From: JAFKFH01 sp017307375
GTDB taxonomy: Bacteria > Pseudomonadota > Alphaproteobacteria > Ferrovibrionales > Ferrovibrionaceae
Reading direction: 5' to 3'
Assembly (NCBI GenBank): GCA_965229335.1
Contig: OZ245874.1
Coordinates: forward strand, 6,634,001-6,698,000
Length of the DNA stretch: 64,000 nt
A program made the position numbers and the translations under genes. The notes under the pieces were generated by a model. The model was not told where the DNA came from and did no database searches. It saw only the letters and a program-made list of their open reading frames with translations. Within the stretch, counting starts at the first letter, position 1, and each line of letters begins with the position of its first letter. Positions 41,091 to 50,114 of the stretch are shown here, one piece after another.

Positions 41091-42782
41091 GTGGGACATG
41101 TCGTGCGGATGATCGCGTCGATCGTGATCGCGGGGCTGCTTGGCAGCATGGGGGCTGCAGCGGCGGCAACCGGGCCGGATGGTGCCACGCCGATGCCGAT
41201 GCCGCGCTCGCTTCCCGAGACGTCCGGGGCGGATCGCGGGCCGCCGCCGGAATTGCTGCGCATGGATCACGCGACCGGGGAAATCACCACGATCCGTCCG
41301 CCCGCTTTCGATGCCGGCGCGCCGCTGTCGGGCGCCCCGGGCATGGCCGCGGATCCGCGGCCGGCGGAACGCGGCGCCAGCAGCTATGTCGCCGTCGCGC
41401 GGGATCCGCGGGTCGTTCTGATCCTGTTCAACAACGCGGCCACCGGCGCCCGGAGCTTGTGCTCGGGTGCGGTCGTCAATCGCTATATCGTGCTGACGGC
41501 AACGCACTGCATCGCCAACGGCAGGACGGCACATACCAACGTGCAGATCATACCTGCCTATGACCGCACGGCCAGTTCGCCGGAACCCTACGGGCGATAC
41601 AGCGTCAGATCCAGCACGTGGTATCCGCAGGACTTCTCGGCCAGCAGCCAGCCGGCGTCCGCCTTCGACTACGACATCGGGTTCTATACGACCAATGAGC
41701 CGATCGGGACCCGGACGGGGTGGTTCGGCTGGCAAAGCCAGGTGGCCGACGCGTTCTACGGATCCACCGTGTTCCGGACCCAAGGCTATCCGGCCGAGGT
41801 CGTCGGCGATGGCTCGCGACAGCTGGCGCGCAATCTGATCTACGATCGCGTGCTGTCGCGCCGCCAGCAATATTGCTACGACGGCGTCGGCTATGGCGGC
41901 TCCAGCGGCAGCGGCGTCCAGGCCGCCGACATCGTCCACTCGGTCAGATCGAACGCCAACAGCGCCGAATCCTGCGACGTGGTCATTTTCAGCGACATGG
42001 CCAGCACCCTGGTGCAGGCGATCAACCAGACCAATCCATCGACAATCGTGCCGGAAAGCGGGTTCTGGTGGAACGCCAGTCAAGGCGGCCGCGGCTACGC
42101 CGTCGAGTACAATGCCACGACCGGCAACCTGTTCATGGGCAGCTTCGTCTACTCGGCCGATTCGGCGCGTTCACCGCTCTGGTATGTCTCGACTTGCAGT
42201 TTTTCGATCACGACCGGCAGCTGCAACGCGACGCTCGAGCAATATGCCGGCGGGCAGAGCATGAACGGCAGCTATCGCCCGCCTACCCCCTTGGGCTCCC
42301 AGGGCACTATACGCATCGCCTTTTCCAGCGCGACCGCCGGCACGCTGACGCTGCCCAACGGCACGTCGGTCGCAATCGTGCGATATCCGTTTGCCGGCAC
42401 GGCGACGCCTGTCCCCGGCGATGCCGGCGTGCCGCAGACCGGCTGGTGGTGGAACGCGGCACAAGGCGGGCGCGGCTGGTTCATGGAAGTCCAGAAAACG
42501 CCGGAAGGCCGCAGCACCCTGTTTCTGGTCGGCTACATGTACGATGCCGGTGGGCAGGCCAGCTGGCACGTCGCCACCAGCGTCCTGAGCGCGACCAACC
42601 TGTTCGAGGGGACGCTGACCCGGCATGAGGGCGGTTCGCCGATCTCGGCGACGACCGTGACCGGCCCGACGAGCACGAGCAGCCTCGGCTCGGCCACGCT
42701 CCTGGCCACCTCGAGCACGACGGCCCGCCTGTACCTGCCGGGCGCCGCCGGGCCGGTCGAACTGACCCGCTACAAGCCTTAA
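41091..42782 (+). CDS. secreted trypsin-like serine protease with two C-terminal repeat domains
   Basis: The product has 563 residues from the GTG at 41091, chosen because GGGGGA lies upstream and because it adds Arg and His before the hydrophobic core (MIASIVIAGLLGSMGAAAAA). The protease domain has LTATHC (His), FDYDIGFY (Asp) and GGSSGSG (Ser). After about residue 320 come two copies of a domain of roughly 110 residues, opening with SGFWWNASQGGRGYAVE and TGWWWNAAQGGRGWFME. Each contains a PLWYV or SWHVA strand. Secreted by Sec; the function of the repeats is unknown, with carbohydrate or surface binding possible. Confidence 0.9.
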   Translation: MGHVVRMIASIVIAGLLGSMGAAAAATGPDGATPMPMPRSLPETSGADRGPPPELLRMDHATGEITTIRPPAFDAGAPLSGAPGMAADPRPAERGASSYVAVARDPRVVLILFNNAATGARSLCSGAVVNRYIVLTATHCIANGRTAHTNVQIIPAYDRTASSPEPYGRYSVRSSTWYPQDFSASSQPASAFDYDIGFYTTNEPIGTRTGWFGWQSQVADAFYGSTVFRTQGYPAEVVGDGSRQLARNLIYDRVLSRRQQYCYDGVGYGGSSGSGVQAADIVHSVRSNANSAESCDVVIFSDMASTLVQAINQTNPSTIVPESGFWWNASQGGRGYAVEYNATTGNLFMGSFVYSADSARSPLWYVSTCSFSITTGSCNATLEQYAGGQSMNGSYRPPTPLGSQGTIRIAFSSATAGTLTLPNGTSVAIVRYPFAGTATPVPGDAGVPQTGWWWNAAQGGRGWFMEVQKTPEGRSTLFLVGYMYDAGGQASWHVATSVLSATNLFEGTLTRHEGGSPISATTVTGPTSTSSLGSATLLATSSTTARLYLPGAAGPVELTRYKP

Positions 42783-43786
42783 GGCGCCGCGGCGATCAGC
42801 CCTTCGCCGCGCGCGAGGTAGTCGGCGAACACGGTCGAGGCGATATTGGCGCCGCAGACCACCAGCCCGACGCGCCTGCCCTGCAGCCGCGCCCGCAACG
42901 GCCCGAGCAGGGCGGCGATCGGCGCGGCCGCCGCCGGCTCGACCGCCAGCTTGGCATCGCGGAACAGCAGCGCGAGGCCCCGGCACAGTGCATCGTCGGA
43001 GACGGTGACGAGGTCGTCGAGATGCCGTCGGCAGAGTTCGAAGGGCAGTTCGACCGTCATCGGCGGCGCCAGGCTGTCGGCGATCGTCGAGGTCTTGTCC
43101 ATCCGCGCCGGCGCCCCCTGGTCGAACGAGCGGCGCATGACGTCGGCCCCCTCCGGCTCGATGCCGAAGACGAGGCAATCGGGCTTGACCAGCTTGATCG
43201 CGGTGGCCGCCCCGCTGGCCAGCCCGCCACCGCCGACGGCGATCAGCACGGCGTCGAGGTCCTGGACCTGCTCGACGAATTCGAGGCCGAGGGTGGCGGT
43301 GCCCAGCACCGTCGCCGGGCTGCCGAACGGATGGACGAAGGTGCGGCCCTCGCTGGCGACCAGGTCGTCGACGGTGGCGAAGGCATTGGCGCCGTCGGTC
43401 GCCACGATCACCTCGGCGCCATAACCGCGCACGGCGGCGAGGCGCGCGGGATGGGTGGTCGGCATCACCACGACCTTGGCCGAGGTGCCGACCGCCTGGG
43501 CGGCGAAGGCCGCGGCGATCGCGTGGTTGCCGGCCGAGACCGCGGTGATGCCGCGGGCACGCTGGCCCTGGTCGAGCTGCAGGCAGTTGTTCAGCGCCCC
43601 GCGCGCCTTGAACGTGCCGGTCTTCTGGAAGATCTCGAGCTTCATGTGCACGTCGATCCCCTCGGCCCGCAGCGCGGTGGCGACCGGCCCCTGCAGCGGC
43701 GCCACCGGTGTGACCGGCAGATGGGCCGCCAGCGCGCCGGCGGTCGCGCGGATGCGGTCGAGGGTGATCTCGTCGGCGATGCTCAT
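42779..43786 (-). CDS. PLP-dependent threonine/serine dehydratase family protein
   Basis: The product has 335 residues of fold type II. The PLP lysine is in FQKTGTFKARGA, followed by VSAGNHAIAAAFAA. The phosphate-binding loop is VGGGGLASG. No C-terminal ACT domain is present, so it belongs with catabolic threonine dehydratases, serine racemases or hydroxyaspartate dehydratases rather than IlvA. The stop overlaps that of the convergent protease gene by four bases. Confidence 0.92.
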   Translation of the reverse strand: MSIADEITLDRIRATAGALAAHLPVTPVAPLQGPVATALRAEGIDVHMKLEIFQKTGTFKARGALNNCLQLDQGQRARGITAVSAGNHAIAAAFAAQAVGTSAKVVVMPTTHPARLAAVRGYGAEVIVATDGANAFATVDDLVASEGRTFVHPFGSPATVLGTATLGLEFVEQVQDLDAVLIAVGGGGLASGAATAIKLVKPDCLVFGIEPEGADVMRRSFDQGAPARMDKTSTIADSLAPPMTVELPFELCRRHLDDLVTVSDDALCRGLALLFRDAKLAVEPAAAAPIAALLGPLRARLQGRRVGLVVCGANIASTVFADYLARGEGLIAAAP

Positions 43787-43843
43787 GCGGCGGCTCTCCC
43801 GGCTACCAGGCGAATCGATGGGGCGCGGAGTGTAGCAGGGCGC

Positions 43844-45175
43844 CTATAGCCGCGCGAACCAGCCGGGTATGTCCTCAAATCCGCCGAGCGTCGCGGGATC
43901 GCCGTAGAGCCCGGCCAGGAAGGTGCCGCGATGGCTGCCGCCGGCGACGGGGACTCCGACGGCAAGCGCGCCGCCGGCCGACAACGCCCGGGCGACCATC
44001 GCCGGATGGATCGCCTCGTCGGCCAGGCCATAGTGGAAGCGGATCGGGGCATCGTAGTCCCAGTAGGATGCCCGGTTGGCGGCAAGCCGGCGCAGGAAGG
44101 CGCTGTTGCGCGGATCGGTGAAGCGGTCGAGGAAACCCGGCACCAGCAGGTCGGTGCCGGTCGGAAACGGTGCGGCCGGATCGAAGTCGGTCTTGTAGTC
44201 GTGCCAGTACTTGGCCGCCATTGCCCGGAATTCCGGCCGCACGGCGCTGGCCAGCAGGCCGTCGAGCCGGTATTGCAGTTCGTAGCTGCCGAGCGCGACG
44301 ATCATGCAGAGCGATATCCAGGCCGGCAGCGCCGGATAGCTGGTCACCCCTTCGGGCAGCGGAAAGCTGCCGGTGCCGGTCCAGAACCGCCAGGCCTCGT
44401 TGAGATCGTTGAACGGGCTGGCGACCGCGGTGCCCGCGATCTGGCGCGACCGGGCGCGCAACGCCTGATGCAGCCATTGGGTGTTGAGCGCCCCTTGCGA
44501 CCAGCCGTGCAGGAACAGCCGCGACGGCCGATGGCCGAGTGCGCGCAGCGCCGCCTGGCCGGCCGCCAGCATGTCGAGGCAGGTGCGGACGCTGACGCCC
44601 TTGACCGCATAGGCCTCGCCGCGGCCGTCGCGAAACGGCCCCTTGCCGACATAGTCGGCGGCGACGACTGCGTAACCCTGGGCGGCGAAGCGATGCAGGT
44701 TGAACAGGGTCTCCAGCGAATCGGCTTCGTCCGAGGTTTCGTAGGCCGGGTCGGCCAGCCGGGTCAGGTTCGACGGCACCTGGTCGAACGACAGGATGGT
44801 GCCGTGCTGCCAGGACAACAGCGGCAGGTCGCGGCCCTGCCTGCCGGCAGGCAGGGCCAGGAGGCCGCTGAGCTTCACCGTCTCGCCGGTCTCGGGCAGC
44901 ACGGTCGTGGTGACGAGGCGATGAAGATCGACATCGAAGCGGGCGCCATGGCTTGCGGCATCGAAGGCCGGCAGGATGGCGGGGTTGTTGAAGCTCGGAA
45001 ACGCCTTGGCGACCAGCCGGTCCAGCCGGTCGGCCGCCACCCGGCAGGACCGGTCGATCAGCCGCGTCCCGGCGGCGGAGCCGGACGTCGCCGCCAGCGC
45101 CGGCAGCGCGGCGGCGGAAGCCGCGGCACCGAGCAGGAAGCCGCGGCGGGTCGCAGGTCGAAGGATGGATGGCAT
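43844..45175 (-). CDS. Tat-exported alpha/beta hydrolase (secretory lipase-like)
   Basis: The product has 443 residues from the ATG at 45175. The twin-arginine signal ATRRGFLLGAAASAAALPAL shows folded export. The alpha/beta hydrolase core has LSWQHGTI, YAVVAADYVGKG and the nucleophile elbow LHGWSQGALN. A late DLLVPGFLDRF and the final His region VAGGSHRGTF complete the likely triad. It resembles the lipase/prolyl-oligopeptidase-like secreted esterases. The substrate is unknown. Confidence 0.88.
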   Translation of the reverse strand: MPSILRPATRRGFLLGAAASAAALPALAATSGSAAGTRLIDRSCRVAADRLDRLVAKAFPSFNNPAILPAFDAASHGARFDVDLHRLVTTTVLPETGETVKLSGLLALPAGRQGRDLPLLSWQHGTILSFDQVPSNLTRLADPAYETSDEADSLETLFNLHRFAAQGYAVVAADYVGKGPFRDGRGEAYAVKGVSVRTCLDMLAAGQAALRALGHRPSRLFLHGWSQGALNTQWLHQALRARSRQIAGTAVASPFNDLNEAWRFWTGTGSFPLPEGVTSYPALPAWISLCMIVALGSYELQYRLDGLLASAVRPEFRAMAAKYWHDYKTDFDPAAPFPTGTDLLVPGFLDRFTDPRNSAFLRRLAANRASYWDYDAPIRFHYGLADEAIHPAMVARALSAGGALAVGVPVAGGSHRGTFLAGLYGDPATLGGFEDIPGWFARL

Positions 45176-45260
45176 GGCAGGTTTCTCCCCGATCGCAGCC
45201 GCCAGTTTCGGCCGGCGCCACGGCATTACCAAGTGCAGGGATGCCGCACCGCGGCGGGCA

Positions 45261-45683
45261 TCAGAAAAACCGGGCCAGAAACGTCGCCGCGGCCGGCGAA
45301 ATCCCGCCGATCTTGTCCGTCGCCTGCCGGTAGAACTTAAAGTTCAGCTCGGTTTCCGGCCGGCCGTCCTCCCAGTCGGTGAAGGGTTTGAGGTCGCCGC
45401 GGCCGAGCGGGCGTCGCGCCGGGGCGAGGCACCGGACCGAAACGTCGACCAGCGGTGTCTGGCGCGCCACGCCCGTCCGGCGCGGAATCGCGCGGGCGGC
45501 GATGACCACGCCGCGGGCGATCAGGCCGCAACCGCCCCGGGTCTCGCTGTCGAACAGGAAGACGCTGTCGCCGGCGGCGATCATCTTGCCGCCGTACATC
45601 GTCCGCTGGCGGACGAAATCGAAGATTTCCGCCGCACGATCGGCAATGGGGGCCTTGATCACATAGGCGGCCGGCCGATCCAT
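45261..45683 (-). CDS. hypothetical protein, possibly PUA/EVE-like, 140 residues
   Basis: The protein opens AYVIKAPIADRAAEIFDFVR and then has AAGDSVFLFDSETRGGCGLIARGVV. That order, a short strand, a helix and a G-D-x-V-F strand, recalls small PUA/EVE/ASCH-fold RNA- or base-binding domains, but I cannot confirm it. It has no signal peptide or membrane helix. It is a single gene between the exported hydrolase and a LysR gene, all minus strand. Confidence 0.7.
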   Translation of the reverse strand: MDRPAAYVIKAPIADRAAEIFDFVRQRTMYGGKMIAAGDSVFLFDSETRGGCGLIARGVVIAARAIPRRTGVARQTPLVDVSVRCLAPARRPLGRGDLKPFTDWEDGRPETELNFKFYRQATDKIGGISPAAATFLARFF

Positions 45684-45708
45684 CCCGTTGTCCCCCGTCG
45701 CGCAGTCG

Positions 45709-46599
45709 TCAGTTCAGCAGGCTGTTGGCCCTGAGGCGTGCCACCGCCAGATCGACGAAGGCGCGGACCTTGGCGGGGGCATGGCGCCCCTCGGGATGGA
45801 GGACGTGGATCGGCAGCGGCGGTTCCTCGTAGTCGGCCAGCACGATGCGCAGCTTGTCATCGAGCAGCGCGGGGCCGATCTGGTAGTGCAGCACCCGCGC
45901 CAGGCCGAGGCCCGCGACCGCCGTGGCGATCGCCGCCTCGTTGGCATTGCACTGCAGCCAGATATTGATCGTGACCCGGTGGTCGCCGGCGAAGCGCCAT
46001 TCCGGCGAGGCCCAGGCCCCGGTCGAGGCGACGATGCGGTGGCCGCGCAGATCGGCCGGCACGGCCGGCACGCCATGCCGCTCGAAATAGCCGGGCGACC
46101 CGCAGACGACCCGGCGCACCTGGCCGACCCGGGTTGCCGAAAAACCGGAATCGGGCAGATGCCCGATACGGATGGCGACGTCGACGCCCTCCTCGATCAG
46201 GTTGACCGGCCGGTCGACGAACAGGAGCCGGCCGGATACCGCCGGATAGGTCTGCAGGTATTCATGCACGATCGGCAGCACGTACATCTGGCCGAACATG
46301 CCGGACGCGGTGATGGCGAGCGTGCCGGAGGGCTGGGCGTAGGAACCGGCCGCGGCGGCCTCCGCCTCGGCGATGTCGGCGAGGATGCGGCGGCAGTCGT
46401 CGAGATAGCGCCGGCCCGGCTCGGTCAGCTTGACCGAGCGCGTGGTGCGGACGAACAGCCGGGCGCCGATCAGGTCCTCCAGCGCGGCGACCGCGCGCGT
46501 CACTGCCGGCGCACTCATGTGCAGCTGGCGCGCGGTCTCGCCGAAACTGGCGGTCTCGGCCACCTTGACGAAGATGCGCATTGCCTGCCAGCGATCCAT
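45709..46599 (-). CDS. LysR-family transcriptional regulator
   Basis: The product has 296 residues from the ATG at 46599. The helix-turn-helix reads SFGETARQLHMSAPAVTRAV; the effector domain includes TLAITASGMFGQMYVLPIVH and GVDVAIRIGHLPDSG. It lies downstream of the DUF1348, fusion-oxidoreductase and GST genes on the same strand. It is probably both part of their operon and its regulator. An upstream in-frame ATG at 46629 is less likely because homology starts at the later one. Confidence 0.92.
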   Translation of the reverse strand: MDRWQAMRIFVKVAETASFGETARQLHMSAPAVTRAVAALEDLIGARLFVRTTRSVKLTEPGRRYLDDCRRILADIAEAEAAAAGSYAQPSGTLAITASGMFGQMYVLPIVHEYLQTYPAVSGRLLFVDRPVNLIEEGVDVAIRIGHLPDSGFSATRVGQVRRVVCGSPGYFERHGVPAVPADLRGHRIVASTGAWASPEWRFAGDHRVTINIWLQCNANEAAIATAVAGLGLARVLHYQIGPALLDDKLRIVLADYEEPPLPIHVLHPEGRHAPAKVRAFVDLAVARLRANSLLN

Positions 46600-46682
46600 C
46601 CGACGCCCCCGCCCGTTCCGCTCCTCCATAGCAGATGCGCGGAACCGGCAGAAGGCGGCAGAGGCTGCGGCGGGCCGGCCGG

Positions 46683-47147
46683 CTAGAACCCGAAGTGGCT
46701 GAGGCCCGGGTGATCGTCCGGCCGGCGGCCGAGCGGCCAGCGGAACTTGCGGTCGGCCTCGGCGATCGGGTGTTCGTTGATGCTGGCATGGCGGTGGCGC
46801 ATCAGCCCGTCCTCGGCGAATTCCCAGTTTTCGTTGCCATAGGCGCGGAACCACTGGCCGCTGTCGTCGCGATATTCATAGGCAAAGCGCACCGCGATGC
46901 GGTTGCCGGTGAAGGCCCAGAGTTCCTTGATCAGCCGGTAGTCGTGCTCGCGGTTCCACTTGCGGGTCAGGAACGCCTCGGCCTCGGCGCGGCCGCGGGC
47001 GAACTCGGCACGGTTGCGCCAGCTCGTATCCTCGGTATAGGCCAGCACGACCCGGGCGGGATCGCGGCTGTTCCAGCCGTCCTCTGCGAGGCGGACCTTC
47101 TCGATGGCGGTGGCTTCGGTGAACGGCGGCAGTGGCGGGCGTGACAT
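46683..47147 (-). CDS. DUF1348 family protein (NTF2-like fold)
   Basis: The product has 154 residues. It contains VRLAEDGWNSRDPARVVLAY, TSWRNRAEFARGRAEAEAFL and IAVRFAYEYRDDSGQWFRAY, all conserved in DUF1348, a nuclear-transport-factor-2-like fold. Family members often accompany redox enzymes, but no activity is established. AAGGAG precedes the ATG. It follows the fusion oxidoreductase gene by 72 bases. Confidence 0.92.
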   Translation of the reverse strand: MSRPPLPPFTEATAIEKVRLAEDGWNSRDPARVVLAYTEDTSWRNRAEFARGRAEAEAFLTRKWNREHDYRLIKELWAFTGNRIAVRFAYEYRDDSGQWFRAYGNENWEFAEDGLMRHRHASINEHPIAEADRKFRWPLGRRPDDHPGLSHFGF

Positions 47148-47219
47148 CGGGTATCTCCTTGGGACGGGTCGAAGACCCGGGACGATCGGGGTGATAGGAA
47201 TTTGAGCCTGGTTGCGTGA

Positions 47220-49289
47220 TCAGAGTGCGAGCTGGAGACGGTTTTCGCCGTCCGGCCCGGCCTCGGCCGGCACCGCGCTGCAGATCAGCACCTCGCCGTC
47301 GGCGACGCCGGCGCTCGTCTTCCTGACATAGGTGACCGCACCGTTGAGCAGTCTGGTCCGGCAGGTGCCGCAGCTGCCTTCGCGGCAGCCGAACTCGGGC
47401 GTCAGGCCGCGCGCCTCGGCCAGCTCGAGCAGCGTGCCCGAGCCCGGCGCCCAGCGCGCCTCCTTCAGCGAATCGACGAAGGTGACGGCCACCGGCACGG
47501 TCGAGGGGGCGGCGCGCGGGGCCGCCGGCGCGGCGCCGGCATCGGGCAGGCGCTTCAGCGACGACGGCCCGAACGCCTCGGCATGGATCCGCCGGTCGCC
47601 GATATCGAGCTGCCGCAGCCCGTCATAGAGCGCCTGGGTGAAGGGTGGCGGACCGCAGAGGTAGAAGTCGTAGTCGTCGAAGGCCAGGTAATGCTTCAGC
47701 AGCGCCATGTCGATGCGGCCGGCGACGTCGTAGTCGCGCCCTTCGATGGCGCCGTCGGGGTCGCTCAGCACGCGGATCCAGCCGACGCTGCCTTCGGCGG
47801 CGCGGACCAGCGCGGCGATCTCGCGGCCGAACGGCATCTCGGCCTGCGACCGCGCGGCCTGGACCAGCACGACCCGGCGCATCCGCTGGCGGCGCAGGCC
47901 GTCATAGACGACATGGCGCAGCATGGCGAGCAGCGGGGTGATGCCGACCCCGCCGGCCAGCAGCACCGCCGGCCTGGCCGCGCCGCTATCGATCGTGAAC
48001 TGGCCGGCGGGGGCGCGCGCCTCGATGATGTCGCCCACCCGGACATGGTCGTGCAGGTGGCTCGAGACGACGCCCTCGCGCTTGACGCTGATGCGGTAGA
48101 AGCCGTCCGACGGCGCCACCGACAGCGTGTAGGTGCGGATGACCGGGTCGGCCACCCCCGGCACGGCCACGCGGATCGGCAGGTGCTGGCCCGCGGCGTG
48201 GGGAACGAGGCCCGCCCCGTCGGCCGGACGCAGATGGAACGACCGGATCGACGCGGTCTCCTCGACGATCCTGGTCACCTCGTAGGGCCGCCAGGCCCGG
48301 GCCAGCGCGGCAGCGCCAAGCCGGGCGGCCGCCTCGGCCCAGTCGCCGGTCATCAGCGTGCTGGGCGACCAGCCGTCGGCCTGGAACGTCCAGCGCAGCG
48401 GCAGCGCGCCGCGCCGGCGCAGGATCCGGCGCGGGCGGAAGGTCCACAGCCGCTCGGCCCCCTGGAAGGCGGCGATGTCGGGCGAGTCCAGCACGACCGC
48501 GGCCTCGCCGGTCATCTGCAGCAGCTCGCCGCTGGCATGATCGACGAAGACCAGCCCGGCACGGCCGTTGAGGATGATGTTGCCGAGGGTGGAGAAGAAC
48601 AGGTTGCCGTTGAAATCCGGCACGGTGAGGGTGCCGTCGGGGCCGAGCCGGACGAAACCGGCCTTGCCGCCGCGGTGCGAGACATCGACCTGCCGGCGGC
48701 TTTCGCGATCGGCATAGGTCGCGACGAAGAAGGTGTCGGCCGCGGCGATCAGCGCCCGGGCGGGGGCATCGAGCCCGGCCAGTTCCTCGACGGCGGCAGG
48801 CGCCGCCGCGGCCGGCGCCTCGGCGGCGGCGACTTCGCGCAGCTGGATATAACGCGGGCAGTTCCCGAAGCTCTGGTCGACGTCGACCCGGAAGCCGGAC
48901 GCGAGCGGCGCGACGATCCCGTTCATGCGGTTGCGCCGCCGGCTATGCATCTCGATGCCGAGGAGGCCGACAGGGTCGCCCGCCGCCATGCCCGCCCCGG
49001 CCGGGTCGCCGGCATCGGGCGTCGCGGCAATGTCGAGCGTGGTCGGCGTCGGCGAGGTCATGAAGCCGGGCCGGCCGGCCAGCAGCGTCGCCCAGGGATC
49101 GCCCGCGGGGTCGACCGCGCCCAGCACGACGAACGGCAGCTGGGCGTAGAAGTCGCGATGCTGGTCGGGCATGTAGTCGCGGATCACCCGCTCGCCGGCG
49201 ATCGTCATCCGCTCGGCCACGCCCAGCCGTTCCTGGAGATAGGTCTCGCCCGGGTGCCAGGTGGGCAGCTTTGCCAGTGTCGTGCTCAT
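47220..49289 (-). CDS. PNPOx-like / FAD-NAD(P) reductase / 2Fe-2S ferredoxin fusion protein
   Basis: The product has 689 residues from the ATG at 49289, nine bases after GAGGGGG. Residues to about 330 form a flavin-binding split-barrel part (PFVVLGAVDPAGDPWATLLA, then VSHRGGKAGFVRLGPDG). Residues about 340-580 are a ferredoxin-reductase unit with RTYTLS for FAD, GGVGITPLLAML for NAD(P) and YLCGPPPFTQAL. The C-terminus is a plant-type ferredoxin with FGCREGSCGTCRTRLL and a distal LICSAVP cysteine. Electrons would run NAD(P)H, FAD, 2Fe-2S. Acceptor and substrate are unknown. It sits between a GST gene and a DUF1348 gene. Confidence 0.92.
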   Translation of the reverse strand: MSTTLAKLPTWHPGETYLQERLGVAERMTIAGERVIRDYMPDQHRDFYAQLPFVVLGAVDPAGDPWATLLAGRPGFMTSPTPTTLDIAATPDAGDPAGAGMAAGDPVGLLGIEMHSRRRNRMNGIVAPLASGFRVDVDQSFGNCPRYIQLREVAAAEAPAAAAPAAVEELAGLDAPARALIAAADTFFVATYADRESRRQVDVSHRGGKAGFVRLGPDGTLTVPDFNGNLFFSTLGNIILNGRAGLVFVDHASGELLQMTGEAAVVLDSPDIAAFQGAERLWTFRPRRILRRRGALPLRWTFQADGWSPSTLMTGDWAEAAARLGAAALARAWRPYEVTRIVEETASIRSFHLRPADGAGLVPHAAGQHLPIRVAVPGVADPVIRTYTLSVAPSDGFYRISVKREGVVSSHLHDHVRVGDIIEARAPAGQFTIDSGAARPAVLLAGGVGITPLLAMLRHVVYDGLRRQRMRRVVLVQAARSQAEMPFGREIAALVRAAEGSVGWIRVLSDPDGAIEGRDYDVAGRIDMALLKHYLAFDDYDFYLCGPPPFTQALYDGLRQLDIGDRRIHAEAFGPSSLKRLPDAGAAPAAPRAAPSTVPVAVTFVDSLKEARWAPGSGTLLELAEARGLTPEFGCREGSCGTCRTRLLNGAVTYVRKTSAGVADGEVLICSAVPAEAGPDGENRLQLAL

Positions 49290-49354
49290 CGCGGTCATCC
49301 CCCTCGGGAAGCGGGCTCGTCGGGCGCGCCGGCCGGCGCGCCCGGCTTCGGGTT

Positions 49355-49966
49355 TCAGGCGGCGAGGCCGGCCGGGGTGCGGGCGAAGGGCACGAAACCC
49401 GGCAGCGCCTCGACCCGGCGCAGGAAGGCGTTGACCGCGGGATAGCCGGCCAGGTCGACATTGCCTTCCGGCGCCCGGGCGACGTAGCTGTAGATCGCGA
49501 CATCGGCGATGGTCGGCCGCGCCCCGGCCAGCCAGTCCTGGGTGGCGAGCACGCTTTCCAGCCGCTGCAGCAGGACATGGGCGCGGGCGATCACCTCCTC
49601 GGCATTCAGCCTGGCGCCGAACACGGTGATCAGCCGGGCGGCGGCGGGGCCGTAGGCGACCTCGCCGGCCGCGACCGACAGCCAGCGCTGTGCCGCGGCG
49701 GCCCCGGCCGGATCTTCCGGCAGCCAGTCGCCACGGCCGGCCTTCTTGGCGAGATAGACCAGGATCGCGTTCGAATCGGCGACGACGACGCCGTCGTCGT
49801 CCAGCACCGGCACCTGGCCGAACGGGTTCAGCTTCAGGAACTCGGGCGCCTTGTGGGCGCCGGCCTTCAGGTCGACCTCGACCAGCTCATGCGGCAGGCC
49901 GAGCAGCGAGACGAACAGACGCGCGCGATGGGCGTGGCCCGACAGCGGATGATGATAGAGTTTCAT
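49355..49966 (-). CDS. glutathione S-transferase family protein
   Basis: The product has 203 residues from the ATG at 49966. The N-terminal half has LYHHPLSGHAHRARLFVSLL and NPFGQVPVLDDDG; the C-terminal half has LAGARPTIADVAIYSYVA. It is probably the first gene of a redox operon with the fusion oxidoreductase (65 bases on), the DUF1348 gene and the LysR gene. The 148-base region upstream contains repeated TTCATT units around 50064-50080 that could form part of the operator. Confidence 0.92.
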   Translation of the reverse strand: MKLYHHPLSGHAHRARLFVSLLGLPHELVEVDLKAGAHKAPEFLKLNPFGQVPVLDDDGVVVADSNAILVYLAKKAGRGDWLPEDPAGAAAAQRWLSVAAGEVAYGPAAARLITVFGARLNAEEVIARAHVLLQRLESVLATQDWLAGARPTIADVAIYSYVARAPEGNVDLAGYPAVNAFLRRVEALPGFVPFARTPAGLAA

Positions 49967-50114
49967 GTCCAGGTCCTGCGATGTGATGGCCGGGACCATT
50001 CCCGGGCCGCATCGCGAGACTGCTGGATTGCCGCCCGATCGAGAATGACCGGGCTCGACACTTCATTGTTTCATTCATCGGAATAATCAGCCGTGGCTCG
50101 CCGGCAAAAGCAGG

